From Bin87 sp963665395 (GTDB taxonomy: Bacteria > Chloroflexota > Dehalococcoidia > Lucifugimonadales > UBA3495), in assembly GCA_963665395.2 (NCBI GenBank), contig OY762251.1:372001-436000 (forward strand): 64,000 bases of DNA, read 5' to 3'. The translations under genes were made by a program, and so were the position numbers. Positions 32,865 to 42,059 of the stretch are shown one piece after another (the first letter of the stretch is position 1; each line of letters begins with the position of its first letter). The notes below the pieces were generated by a model. That model saw only the letters and a program-made list of their open reading frames with translations, was not told the DNA's origin and ran no database searches.

Positions 32865-35270
32865 ATGAACGCGGCGGACGATCAGACCATCCCACATGAC
32901 GACAACTTCTGGCGGGCATTGGGCCTGCTGGAATTCGACCAGATCCGCATCCAGCTGGTTGCGGCTACCCGCACCGCCGCCGGCGCCGAGGCCGCCGCCG
33001 AACTGCGGCCTTGCGCCGATCCCCGCGACATTGCGGTGCGCCAGCAGGAAACTGCTGAAGCCCGTCGTCTGCTGGATACCACCGGCGCTCTGGAACTCGG
33101 TCCCACCGAAGACTTGCGCCCGCCGATACAACGCGCGTTGCTGGACGGTGTGCTGCGGGGAGAGGAACTGCGAAATATTGGATCTCTCGCCGCCGCCGCC
33201 CGCTGGAATCGCAATTCACTGGCGCGGCGGGAGGATCTGCCCCTGCTGGCGTCCATTGCCCAGAACCTGCCCGAGTTGCAAGACCTGGAAAGCGCCGTCA
33301 ATCGGGCGATCAGCTCCACGGGCGAACTCCTGGATGATGCTTCGCCGGAACTGGCGCGGTTGCGCCGGGAATCTCGCGCTGCCTATTCGTCCCTTAACGA
33401 GGTGATGCAACGTTTCTTGCGTCGTTACCAACGCTCCGGAGTGGCCCAGGAAAACATTGTGACCGAGCGCAACGGGCGCATGGTGTTGTTGATCAAGACC
33501 GATTTCAAAGGCCAGGCTCCCGGCATCGTGCATGACGTATCCGACAGCGGCGCCACCGTGTTTGTTGAACCAATGCCCGCCATTGAACTGGGCAACCGCT
33601 GGCGCGAAACTCGCCTGGCCGAGCAAAGGGAGGAGGAACGGGTGTTGCGGCATCTGTCATCACTGGTGGGACAGTACGCCGAGGACATCACGTTAATGCT
33701 GTCGCTGCTGGGGCGACTTGATCTGGCGGCGGCCAAAGCGCGCTACGCCCAATCGAACCGTGCCATTGCCCCGACCTTCCTCGCCGACACGGAACCGCGA
33801 CGCCTGGAACTGGTGGGGGCGCGGCACCCGTTGCTCCCCGGCGATGTCGTGCCCACCACCATTAACATAGGGGCGGGCAATCCCGTCTTGCTCATCACCG
33901 GCCCCAACGCCGGCGGCAAGACCGTCGCGCTCAAAACCGTGGGATTGCTGGCGACGATGGCCCACGCCGGGCTACAGGTGCCGGCCGACGACGCCACCCT
34001 ACCGCTGCTGGACGGTATCTATGCCGACATCGGCGACCAGCAAAGCATTTTCGAGTCCCTTTCGACTTTCAGCAGCCACATCCGCAACATTCAACGCATT
34101 ATGGACGCGGCAACACCGCGTTCCCTCGTCCTGATCGACGAGTTGGGTTCAGCCACTGACCCCGAAGAAGGGTCCGCTCTGGCCATTGCGCTGCTGTCCC
34201 ACCTGCGTGACCTGGGCGCCAGGGTAGTGGCTACCACGCACCACCGCAACGTGGCGCGGTTGGCCCAGGAGGAAGATGGGATGGTCAACGCCAGCGTTGA
34301 CCTGAACCCCAGCACGCTGGAACCGACCTATCGCCTGACCCACGGCGTTCCTGGCCGCAGCTACGCTCTCACCATTGCCTCCCGCCTGGGATTGCCTGAT
34401 GAAGTAATCTCCGGAGCCCAGTCCCACCTGGAGCCCAGCCACGTACAAACCGACCGGCTGCTCCAGGAACTACAGGAAGAACGGCTGACCATATCCGAGT
34501 TGAGGTCGCAGGCTGAACAGGCGTTGAATGACGCCCGGGTGCGGGAACAGGAAATCGCGCTGCAACTCGAAGCCGTGGAGGATACCAAAGCTGAGCTGGT
34601 GGAAGAGGCGCGGCGGGAACTGGCCGAACAGATTGTAGAGGTTGCCAACCAGATACGTCGGGCTGAGCGTTCCCTGGAACGTACTGCGGTGAATGCCAAC
34701 GGCCCAACCCGAGAAGCGGACCTGCGCGCCGAGCGGGAACGTCTGGCGGAAACCCAACGCGAGGTGGTGTCCCCCGACTGGGCGCCGATACCCCTGGAAC
34801 GACCTCCCTGGTACCATGATCTCCGGGCCGGCGACCGCGTGTACGTCCGGGGCGTCTCCCGTCCAGTGGAGGTAGTAACCGCGCCCAATGAGCAGCAGGA
34901 AATAGAGGTCATCATCGGCACTATGCGGGCCCGCCTGCCGGTGTACCAACTGGACCGGCCCGCCGACCGAATCCATCCAGCCGCCGAACAGGCCGGCGTG
35001 GTTTATCGTCGGCCGGAAAACAAGCGGACGCTCAGCCCGGAGGTCAATTTGCACGGATACCGGGTGGACGAAGCCTTGTCCGTTATCGATACTCTACTGG
35101 ACGATGCCGCTTTGGAAGGAATGTCTTCGTTAAAGATCGTCCACGGCAAGGGCACGGGCGCGTTGCGCCGCGCCATCCGCGAATATTTGGCCGGACATCC
35201 GTTGGTAGCGACCACCGAGCCGGGGGAAGGCGGAATGGCAGCGGCGGTGACGGTGGTGCAATTGCGGTAG
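32865..35270 (+). CDS. mutS2: Endonuclease MutS2
   Basis: 801 aa, full length. The N-terminal clamp and core lead to the ATPase: Walker A TGPNAGGKTVALKT near residue 346, Walker B LVLIDELGSATDPEEG near 424 and the switch THHRNVARLA. A long coiled coil (QAEQALNDARVREQEIALQ) follows, and the C-terminal Smr nuclease domain has EVNLHGYRVDEALSVID and HGKGTGALR. MutS2 suppresses recombination and, in some bacteria, splits collided ribosomes. The VLRF1 factor encoded nearby makes the second role interesting here. Confidence 0.95.
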   Translation: MNAADDQTIPHDDNFWRALGLLEFDQIRIQLVAATRTAAGAEAAAELRPCADPRDIAVRQQETAEARRLLDTTGALELGPTEDLRPPIQRALLDGVLRGEELRNIGSLAAAARWNRNSLARREDLPLLASIAQNLPELQDLESAVNRAISSTGELLDDASPELARLRRESRAAYSSLNEVMQRFLRRYQRSGVAQENIVTERNGRMVLLIKTDFKGQAPGIVHDVSDSGATVFVEPMPAIELGNRWRETRLAEQREEERVLRHLSSLVGQYAEDITLMLSLLGRLDLAAAKARYAQSNRAIAPTFLADTEPRRLELVGARHPLLPGDVVPTTINIGAGNPVLLITGPNAGGKTVALKTVGLLATMAHAGLQVPADDATLPLLDGIYADIGDQQSIFESLSTFSSHIRNIQRIMDAATPRSLVLIDELGSATDPEEGSALAIALLSHLRDLGARVVATTHHRNVARLAQEEDGMVNASVDLNPSTLEPTYRLTHGVPGRSYALTIASRLGLPDEVISGAQSHLEPSHVQTDRLLQELQEERLTISELRSQAEQALNDARVREQEIALQLEAVEDTKAELVEEARRELAEQIVEVANQIRRAERSLERTAVNANGPTREADLRAERERLAETQREVVSPDWAPIPLERPPWYHDLRAGDRVYVRGVSRPVEVVTAPNEQQEIEVIIGTMRARLPVYQLDRPADRIHPAAEQAGVVYRRPENKRTLSPEVNLHGYRVDEALSVIDTLLDDAALEGMSSLKIVHGKGTGALRRAIREYLAGHPLVATTEPGEGGMAAAVTVVQLR

Positions 35271-35348
35271 GGCGCAAACCGCCGTGGGCCGCAACTGCGG
35301 AATAGCATTATTGGCCCTCGGTGTCGGAGCCAATTGCTGCTGCCCCGT

Positions 35349-36578
35349 TCAGTCGAAAGCACCGGAGATCGCGCAATCTTCCACTTCGTCATCGGACATG
35401 CCCAGCAGTTCGCGCAGCACGTAGGTCATGTCCGCCGCGAAAGCGGGCGCGCCCCGGGTAACCGCGCCCGGCGTCCGTGACAGCTTGTAGGGCGCACTCT
35501 CTATGGTCCGCAGTTCTCCCTGGTGGTCGGGTACGCGCCGGAAGAACCCGCGCTCCTTCAGTTGGGGATCTCGTGACAAGTCGGCTCCGGTCTGCACCAC
35601 GCCGGCGGCGACACCTGCGGACTGTAGCCGGCGCATCACGTCCTCCGCCGTGTGTTCCACCGTCCACGACTCAACGCAGGCGTCCAGCGCGTCGGCGTTC
35701 CGCTCGCGGGCATCGCTGCTGCTGAACCGTGGGTCGGCAGCCCATTGCGGGTTGCCCATGACCTCCACAAAGGCGCGCCATTCTGTTTCGGTGAAAACGG
35801 TGATCGCCACCCACCGATCTTCTCCTCGGCAGCGGTACGCGCCGTGGGGCGCGCCGCCGCCGTGCGCCAGCCGGTTGCCGGTACGTTCGGTGACGGCAGC
35901 GGAACCGTTGACGCTGATGTCCAGCGCCAGGGTTTCCAGCAGGGACGAAAGGGACTCGAACTGTGAAACGTCGAGCCACTGGCCGCGCCCGGTTCTGGAT
36001 CGGTGGATCAGGGCGAGGAGCACCGCTTGGGCGCCGGCCATGCCGCCCACAGCGTCGCTGTACGCGCTGGCCGGGCCGCTGGGGTCGGTATCTGGAAACC
36101 CGGTCAGCTGGGTGAAACCCGACCAGGCTTGCAGCGTCTGGCCGTAGCTGACCCGTTCCTGCCACGGCCCGGTGCGGCCAAAACCGGACATGCTGAGCAT
36201 GATGATGCTGGGGTTGATGGGCCTGACGGACTGGTAGTCCAGGCCCCAGGACGGCATGACGCGCCCGCTGAAGTTCTCCGCCACCACGTCGGACACCGCG
36301 ACGAGCCGTTTTGCGATGTCGATGCCCTGGGGCGTCTTCATGTTCAGAGAAATGGACAGTTTGCCGGCGTTCCAGTTGTGCCGCTGGCCCAACCCCCGGG
36401 CGGTAGCCGACGCCGGGCCTCCAACGACCGACAGGGCGTTGTTGGACTCGACCTTGATGACCTCCGCGCCCTGGTCGGAGAGAATGCGCGTGGCGGAAGG
36501 CCCGGCGTGAATCCAGGTGAAGTCCAGCACACGGATGCCGCGGAGAGCAAGGCCGGGCTGTTGCGATTCCCTATTCAA
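35349..36578 (-). CDS. Family III CoA-transferase (CaiB/BaiF)
   Basis: 409 aa. The start GIRVLDFTWIHAGPSATRIL and SDQGAEVIKVESN are typical. The catalytic aspartate is kept in ASAYSDAVGGMAGAQAVLLA. It moves coenzyme A between carboxylic acids, probably during breakdown of an organic acid whose nature is not clear. A second paralogue is at 37104-38333 on the same strand. A small HicB-like gene and MITE-2 lie between them. Confidence 0.9.
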   Translation of the reverse strand: MNRESQQPGLALRGIRVLDFTWIHAGPSATRILSDQGAEVIKVESNNALSVVGGPASATARGLGQRHNWNAGKLSISLNMKTPQGIDIAKRLVAVSDVVAENFSGRVMPSWGLDYQSVRPINPSIIMLSMSGFGRTGPWQERVSYGQTLQAWSGFTQLTGFPDTDPSGPASAYSDAVGGMAGAQAVLLALIHRSRTGRGQWLDVSQFESLSSLLETLALDISVNGSAAVTERTGNRLAHGGGAPHGAYRCRGEDRWVAITVFTETEWRAFVEVMGNPQWAADPRFSSSDARERNADALDACVESWTVEHTAEDVMRRLQSAGVAAGVVQTGADLSRDPQLKERGFFRRVPDHQGELRTIESAPYKLSRTPGAVTRGAPAFAADMTYVLRELLGMSDDEVEDCAISGAFD

Positions 36579-36710
36579 ATCCGTTCAACCTCAGGCAGTG
36601 TATCACTTGGCAATTGGGCAAATAGGACGCCAAACAGCGCTAAATGCAGTTTGACGCATCGAATGAAAGCAGCATACGATGACGGCACAAATTCAAATGA
36701 GAGGCAAAAA

Positions 36711-36941
36711 ATGACAACACCGGAACAGGCCCCATTTGTTGAAGCACAAAATGACCGATGGGAGAAGGGCAAACAACTGGTGGACAAAAATCGGATTGAG
36801 TGGGAGCAGGGATTACACGGATGGATCGCGCGTTATCCGGATATCCCCAACTGCTTTACGCAGGGTTCGACACGCTCCGAAGCTTTGGAGAATCTGTACG
36901 AAGTAGCAGAACTGTTGTCAGAATATGTCGATGAGTATTAG
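36711..36941 (+). CDS. HicB-like antitoxin ending in MITE-2
   Basis: 76 aa from ATG 36711, with GAGG nine bases upstream. GLHGWIARYPDIPNCFTQGS followed by RSEALENLYEVAELLSEYVD is the HicB fold. The stop codon TAG (36939-36941) is made of the TA insertion target and the first G of MITE-2, so insertion probably cut off the original end of the gene. No hicA is adjacent. Confidence 0.65.
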   Translation: MTTPEQAPFVEAQNDRWEKGKQLVDKNRIEWEQGLHGWIARYPDIPNCFTQGSTRSEALENLYEVAELLSEYVDEY

Positions 36942-37080
36942 GCAGTGTTGACATTTCACCGTCATTCCCGCTTTCGCGGGAATCCAGTGGTCGAAATCGT
37001 AAGCAATCCCTCCCGTTTCTTCATATTGCAATCTCTGGATTCCGGCTTTCGCCGGAATGACGCGAAATGTCAACACTGCC
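36941..37080. mobile_element. MITE-2, copy B (140 bp)
   Basis: The ends are GGCAGTGTTGACATTTC and GAAATGTCAACACTGCC, a perfect 17-base inverted repeat. TA flanks both sides (36939-36940 and 37081-37082). Two CGTCATTCC-type hairpins lie inside, and the middle (CAGTGGTCGAAATCGTAAGC) is the same as in copy A. It does not code for protein and probably depends on an IS630/Tc1-type transposase elsewhere in the genome. Confidence 0.85.
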
Positions 37081-37103
37081 TAGAGCCTATAGCGCGTTCA
37101 ACC

Positions 37104-38333
37104 TCATAGCGAAAGGCGTCCCAGCTCGGCCGGCGTGATCCCCAGGATGCCGGCCAACACCTCGGCGTTATGCTCCCCCGGCCCCTGAGCCGTCCGTCGC
37201 ACCGGCAGCGGGAACTCGCTCAAGCGGTAAGGATCGCCCGCGTACACCATCTCCGGGCCGCCGTCCGCAGACGCGACGGTGGTGAAATATCCCCTACCCC
37301 ACAGCTGCTCGTTTTCCAGTATCTCATCGGGCGTAGCGGCCGGCCCCCACGGGTGGTGGTTGGACTGCCCGAACTCGGTTATCTCCTGCCGGGTGTGCAG
37401 CATCGCCCAAGCTTGGATGAGTTCTTCGATATGCGCCGAATGCTCACCCCGCAGGACGAAGTGGTCGTTGTATTGTTCGTCCATCAAGTCCCCGGCCATG
37501 CCGTCCCGCTCCATCCAGGCCCGCAGGTCGTCCCACGCTGCGCGGGTGTTGGTGGTGATGCTGGCGTAGCCGTCCTTGCAGCGCCAGGTGGCGACGAACT
37601 GGCCGCCGTGGCGGAACCCGCAGCGCGCCGCCGACTCGCCGGTGTAGTTGTAGGTGGTGTTGACGTGCTCGGTGGTGGCGGCTACCGCTTCTTGCATGGA
37701 AACGTCGATGTACTGTCCTTCGCCGGTCATATCCCGGTGGTACAGGGCCAGCAGGATGGCGATGTAAGCGCGGTTGGAAGCGGTGTGATACGCCTGCGAA
37801 CCCCACAACCGGGTCGGCGGAGTATGGGGCCAGCCGGTGACGTACATATACCCGCCCATGGCGAAGCCCACCAGATCCGACGCCTTGAAATCACGGTAAG
37901 GGCCGGTCTGACCGAAGGGAGTGATGGAACAGTACACCAGGCCGGGCGCGTCCGCCGCCAGGCTGTCGTATCCCAAGCCCCGGGAATCCATGTATCCAGG
38001 CGGGCCGGTTTCCAACAGCACGTCGGAAGCGAGCGCAAGCCGGCGCAGCAGCGTCGCCCCTTCAGATGTTCCTATATCCAGCGTCACGCTGCGCTTGTTG
38101 GTGTTGAAGTGGAGCCAGTACAGGCTGCGCCCGGGGCCGGGTTCGCCGCCGATGAAGGGGCCAATCTCGCGCATGGGGTCGCCGCCCGGCGGCTCGACCT
38201 TGATTACATCGGCTCCCATGTCGGCCAGCAGCTTGCCGCAATAAACGCCCATGGGGCCGGCCAGATCCAGCACCCGGTAGCCGCTGAGTGGGCCGAGTGG
38301 TCCGGCGCTGGATTGTTCAGCAGGGACGGTCAT
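37104..38333 (-). CDS. Family III CoA-transferase-like protein, catalytic Asp not conserved
   Basis: 409 aa. YRVLDLAGPMGVYCGKLLAD and GADVIKVEPPGGDPMRE are the family N-terminus. In the segment that normally holds the catalytic aspartate (A-D-L-T-A-G type), this protein has QAYHTASNRAYIAILLAL, so Asp seems replaced by Tyr or His. It may use another mechanism or be inactive as a transferase. The MFS gene lies just upstream on the same strand (24 bases), which suggests one operon for uptake and activation of an acid. Confidence 0.8.
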   Translation of the reverse strand: MTVPAEQSSAGPLGPLSGYRVLDLAGPMGVYCGKLLADMGADVIKVEPPGGDPMREIGPFIGGEPGPGRSLYWLHFNTNKRSVTLDIGTSEGATLLRRLALASDVLLETGPPGYMDSRGLGYDSLAADAPGLVYCSITPFGQTGPYRDFKASDLVGFAMGGYMYVTGWPHTPPTRLWGSQAYHTASNRAYIAILLALYHRDMTGEGQYIDVSMQEAVAATTEHVNTTYNYTGESAARCGFRHGGQFVATWRCKDGYASITTNTRAAWDDLRAWMERDGMAGDLMDEQYNDHFVLRGEHSAHIEELIQAWAMLHTRQEITEFGQSNHHPWGPAATPDEILENEQLWGRGYFTTVASADGGPEMVYAGDPYRLSEFPLPVRRTAQGPGEHNAEVLAGILGITPAELGRLSL

Positions 38334-38357
38334 TTGGGGAGCATTTTAGCAGCGGCG

Positions 38358-39668
38358 TTAACTTGCCGGCCGCAGGTTGGCCGGCAGGTGGCTCTCCCAG
38401 TCCGGAATCTGCCTTACGCGGGGCGAGGGCAGCAACCAGGACTGGATGAGCGCCATCGTGCTGAACCCAAAGGACATGAGCAGCGGCGCCAGGTAGGTTC
38501 CCGTTACGTCCCACAGGATACCGCCGCACAAGGGGGCCAATCCCATTCCGAGGCCGCTGCCCAGGCTTTGCCAACCGTAAAGGCTGCCCTGGGGGACGTT
38601 TCCGTAATACTGACGATTGGCGATGGGGAACGTGGGCACCTCCGTGCTCTGGCCGATACCAAAGAGGATGCCGAACAGGTAATAGGCCCAAACGTCGTTG
38701 GAAAATAGAATGAGCAGCAGCGGGAAGACTTGGAGAGCCATGCCCACGACCCAGACGATCCGGCAGCCGTAGCGTTCGGCCAGCACGGGCACGGCGCCCC
38801 GGGCGACGACGCCGACGGTCTGCTGGGCTGCCAACACCCCGACGGCCGTTCCCAGGGACAGCCCACGGTCCACGGCAATGGCCACCACCAGCACGTTGAT
38901 GATTTGATGGCCCATGCATCCCCAGTAATGGATGCCGATGAGGTTCCAGAAGGTGGCGGTGCGCCTGGCCTGTTGAATGAATACTCTGGCCCTTACCTTT
39001 GACGATTCGTCCCTCCGTGGCCTTTGGATCGGTTCATCTCCAAGATCTCCGAAGGGACGCAAGCCTACGTCGGCTGGCCCGTTGTAGAAGAACTTGACCA
39101 GCATGAGCAGCAACGCTCCGCCCGCCATGCCCGGCAGCCAGAAAATCCACCTGATCCCAAGCTCGCTGAAGGCCGCGCTAATCAGAAAAAGGAACGCAAC
39201 GACGCCAATCCCCTGGAAGGACCAGACGACCCCCATGGCAATTCCCAGGTGACGCCGGAACCACAGGGCGATGCCGGACACCGGCAGAACGGTGAAAATG
39301 GTGGAGGCGATGCCCAGGATCACGCCGAAGTAGAGGTAGAACTCCCAAAGGCTGCCCATGATGCCGGTCAGCAACATACCGACGATGAATAGCAGGGCCC
39401 CAATCAGCAGGAACCAGCGGACTCCGTAGCGGTCCCCAAGCCATCCGACATAAGGACTCGCCAGCCCGAAGATTATCCACTGGAGGCTGAACGCAAGGGT
39501 GATGGCGCCGTAGCTCCAGCCGAACCCGGCCGCGGAGTCGCTGAGATGCGGCACCAGGGCGGCTGCCGCGAACCGCACCGACGAGGTGATGAACCCCATC
39601 ATCGCGGCGATGGCCACGATGACCCAGGCGTAATGAACTCGTCTTCTCAAGGAAATCAACGCTGCCAA
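38358..39668 (-). CDS. MFS transporter, monocarboxylate/oxalate-formate type
   Basis: 436 aa with twelve hydrophobic segments. The N-terminus HYAWVIVAIAAMMGFITSSV and the loop GWLGDRYGVRWFLLIGALLF (the MFS motif between segments 2 and 3) point to the OFA/MCT-like group, which moves small carboxylates. A basic cytoplasmic loop (RPRRDESSKVRARVFIQQAR) links the halves. It is followed by a CoA-transferase gene, so it probably imports an organic acid. Located in the inner membrane. Confidence 0.85.
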   Translation of the reverse strand: MAALISLRRRVHYAWVIVAIAAMMGFITSSVRFAAAALVPHLSDSAAGFGWSYGAITLAFSLQWIIFGLASPYVGWLGDRYGVRWFLLIGALLFIVGMLLTGIMGSLWEFYLYFGVILGIASTIFTVLPVSGIALWFRRHLGIAMGVVWSFQGIGVVAFLFLISAAFSELGIRWIFWLPGMAGGALLLMLVKFFYNGPADVGLRPFGDLGDEPIQRPRRDESSKVRARVFIQQARRTATFWNLIGIHYWGCMGHQIINVLVVAIAVDRGLSLGTAVGVLAAQQTVGVVARGAVPVLAERYGCRIVWVVGMALQVFPLLLILFSNDVWAYYLFGILFGIGQSTEVPTFPIANRQYYGNVPQGSLYGWQSLGSGLGMGLAPLCGGILWDVTGTYLAPLLMSFGFSTMALIQSWLLPSPRVRQIPDWESHLPANLRPAS

Positions 39669-39701
39669 CCGGGGCGGGAGGGAAAATCCAATGCCCCTTC
39701 G

Positions 39702-40148
39702 TTACGGAGTATTGAACTGGACCAGGATGCCATCGGGGTCGTACACGTAGATGCTGCGGATGTCACCATCGGGGCCGGTGAAGGACTCGATGGGTCCGGC
39801 CAGTGCAACGCCTTTGCTGATCAGTTCTTCGGTCAGCGCTTTCACGTTGGCGACGCCGAAGGAAATGTGGCTGATTCCTACCATGTCCAGTTTGATGGGT
39901 TCCCCGTCGGGATCGTCGCCGGGGTGGCTGGTCAGGGTCAGCGTGGGTGTAGCGCCATCGCCGTAGGCAAGGCTGACCCAGCGGCGAGCCTGGCGCCGAT
40001 GCAGGTAGTTGTGCAGCCGTCCACCTTCCGTGGGGTCGGTCATCCGGTCACCCAGCACGGTCATCCCCAGTATGTCCCGATAGAACGCCAGGGATCGGTC
40101 CATGTCCCGCACGCATATTCCGATATGCGTAACGCAAGTTGCTTCCAT
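39702..40148 (-). CDS. VOC-family (glyoxalase/dioxygenase-fold) protein
   Basis: 148 aa from ATG 40148 (MEATCVTHIGICVRDMDRSL). Two beta-alpha-beta-beta-beta units are seen, with metal-ligand candidates His in THIGICV, His in ISHISFGV and a late acidic position in IYVYDPDGILVQF where the usual Glu is replaced. It may be a glyoxalase, epimerase or ring-cleaving enzyme; the substrate is unknown. A second VOC gene lies 13 bases upstream, so the two form an operon. Confidence 0.85.
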   Translation of the reverse strand: MEATCVTHIGICVRDMDRSLAFYRDILGMTVLGDRMTDPTEGGRLHNYLHRRQARRWVSLAYGDGATPTLTLTSHPGDDPDGEPIKLDMVGISHISFGVANVKALTEELISKGVALAGPIESFTGPDGDIRSIYVYDPDGILVQFNTP

Positions 40149-40161
40149 TTGAGGCAGTCTC

Positions 40162-40572
40162 CTAATCCAGGGGCAATTTGTGGAGCCATCCCGGCTCCGA
40201 TATGTCCAGAACCTGTCCGTTGGGGCCGGGCCACTTCTCCTCGGCGCGGGGTGGGCGAGGCTGCCCGTCCGCGGCCGCTTCCCGCCGGACAATCTCCTGT
40301 CCGTCTATCTCCCGGAGCTTGGCTCCCGTTTCCTCCAGGCTATCGACTTGGAAGCCGATGTGGTGGATGCCGTCGTAGTTTTCGCCATTCGGGCCGACGT
40401 CGGCGTCCTCGTTGGTTTTCCACTTCAGGATGGTCAGGTTGATGTCGCCATCGGAAAGCTGGATTTGCCGGGCGTTGCGGGCGACCTCGAAGAGGTCGAA
40501 TCCCTCCTTGTAGAACGTCGCCACCGCATCCGGGTCCTCGCAGGTGATGGCAATGTGCTTGATTTTAGCCAT
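40162..40572 (-). CDS. VOC-family protein
   Basis: 136 aa from ATG 40572 (MAKIKHIAITCEDPDAVATF). Metal-ligand candidates are His in KHIAIT and His in GIHHIGFQV. The end GPNGQVLDISEPGWLHKLP has an Asp where Glu is common. It is paired with the VOC gene downstream and divergent from the MmgE/PrpD gene, with only 69 bases between the start codons. Confidence 0.85.
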   Translation of the reverse strand: MAKIKHIAITCEDPDAVATFYKEGFDLFEVARNARQIQLSDGDINLTILKWKTNEDADVGPNGENYDGIHHIGFQVDSLEETGAKLREIDGQEIVRREAAADGQPRPPRAEEKWPGPNGQVLDISEPGWLHKLPLD

Positions 40573-40641
40573 AGGGGCACCCCCAAAACTGGTTGAGCGC
40601 ATTATACTCCCTATGCAACGTTAGAATCAGGTAGGTAACCC

Positions 40642-41994
40642 ATGAGCGCAACCCGAACCTTGGCCGAATTTATCGCCGACACCAACTTTGCGAACCTGCC
40701 GCCTCCGGTGGTGGAAGCGGCCAAAATTGCCATCCTGGACGGCGTAGCCAACATGGCCGCCGGTTCAGTCCAGGATCTGGCCGATATAATCGGCCGCTAC
40801 GTGCGGGACGCCGGCGGTTCGCCCCAAGCCTCCGTGGTGGGCTGGGGCTACCGGACCAACCCGCCGGCGGCCGCCTTCGCCAACGGGGTCTTCGGGCACT
40901 GCCTGGACTATGAGATCCAGGGATTCCCGCCCACCCACGGCACTTCGTCCTGCCTGCCGTCGGCCCTGGCATTAGCGGAATACCACCACGTCTCCGGTGA
41001 GCGTGTCGTCACCGCCTACGTGTTGGGCTGGGAAATCCAGGGGCGGTTGCGGGCCGCATCCGCGCCGGCTACCCGGCCCGGTTATCACCCTCCCGGTCTG
41101 GTGGGTCCTCTCGGCGGAGCGGCGGCATCGGCCAAGACCCTGGGCCTGGACGCGGAGCAAACCCTGATGGCCCTGGGCATCGCAGCCTCTCGAACCGGCG
41201 GCCTCACCGCCAACACGGGCACCATGGTCAAGTCCACCCATCCGGGCAACGCCGCCCGGATGGGCGCCGAATCGGCTATCCTGGCCAGCATGGGCTACAC
41301 CGCCAGCGACGCGGCCCTGGAATCCCCGGTGGGTTACGCCGCCGCCCTGTTCGGTGGCGAATTCGATTGGGACATCGCCACCGGCGGCCTGGGGTCCGCC
41401 TCCGGCGGATGGCGGCTGATCGATCCCGGTTTCGACATCAAGCGTTTCCCCGCCCAGGTCTATATGCAAAACGCCATCGAAGCCGCGCTCAACCTGCGTG
41501 AGCAGAACAGCCTTGATCCCAACGACATCGACCAGGTGACCATTCATCGCCGGGGCCGGGGGCATTCGGGGCCTCGGCCCCGCAGCGGCCTGGACGGCAA
41601 GTTCAGCGTGGAATACTGCGCCGCCGCCGCCTTGCTGGACGGCGATGTGGGTATCGACACTTTCACCGACGCGCGCCGCTTTTCTCCCGACATGGAGGAT
41701 ATGCTGGGCCGGATGCGGGTGGAACCCGAAGGCCCCGAATCCGGCGCAACCCTCGCCACCGCCGTGCTCAAAGACGGCACGACCGTCAGCGCCGAATGCT
41801 CCGCCTTTACCGGGTCCGCGTCCAACCCCATGTCCCGGGACCAGCTCCTGGCAAAGGTGCGCGACTGCTTCCGCCGCGCCCTCTCCGAAGCCGACACCGA
41901 GGTGGTGGTGGAGATGCTGGAAAACCTGGATGGCGTGGACGACGTGGGCCGGTTGATGAAAGTGCTGGGCCAAGAGGCGGTGACTAGAGGGTGA
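40642..41994 (+). CDS. MmgE/PrpD family protein
   Basis: 450 aa. TRTLAEFIADTNFANLPPPV and DGVANMAAGSVQDLADIIGR are the usual start; HCLDYEIQGFPPTHGTSSC and MVKSTHPGNAARMG hold the conserved residues of this family, which includes 2-methylcitrate dehydratase and cis-aconitate decarboxylase. The substrate here is unknown. Its stop overlaps a GTG that could start the next gene; the two are likely in one operon. Confidence 0.9.
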   Translation: MSATRTLAEFIADTNFANLPPPVVEAAKIAILDGVANMAAGSVQDLADIIGRYVRDAGGSPQASVVGWGYRTNPPAAAFANGVFGHCLDYEIQGFPPTHGTSSCLPSALALAEYHHVSGERVVTAYVLGWEIQGRLRAASAPATRPGYHPPGLVGPLGGAAASAKTLGLDAEQTLMALGIAASRTGGLTANTGTMVKSTHPGNAARMGAESAILASMGYTASDAALESPVGYAAALFGGEFDWDIATGGLGSASGGWRLIDPGFDIKRFPAQVYMQNAIEAALNLREQNSLDPNDIDQVTIHRRGRGHSGPRPRSGLDGKFSVEYCAAAALLDGDVGIDTFTDARRFSPDMEDMLGRMRVEPEGPESGATLATAVLKDGTTVSAECSAFTGSASNPMSRDQLLAKVRDCFRRALSEADTEVVVEMLENLDGVDDVGRLMKVLGQEAVTRG

Positions 41995-42059
41995 GCCGCC
42001 CGGACCGCGGGTATCGGGACTCTCCGGCGGATGCAGACCTTGAACGGGCAGGTGCGACG

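Noticed and set aside
36953..37063. Interior hairpins of MITE-2 as ordinary terminators of the HicB-like gene
   Set aside because: They belong to an element with perfect 17-base ends and TA flanks and recur in the same arrangement at 18.6 kb; any terminator effect would be secondary.
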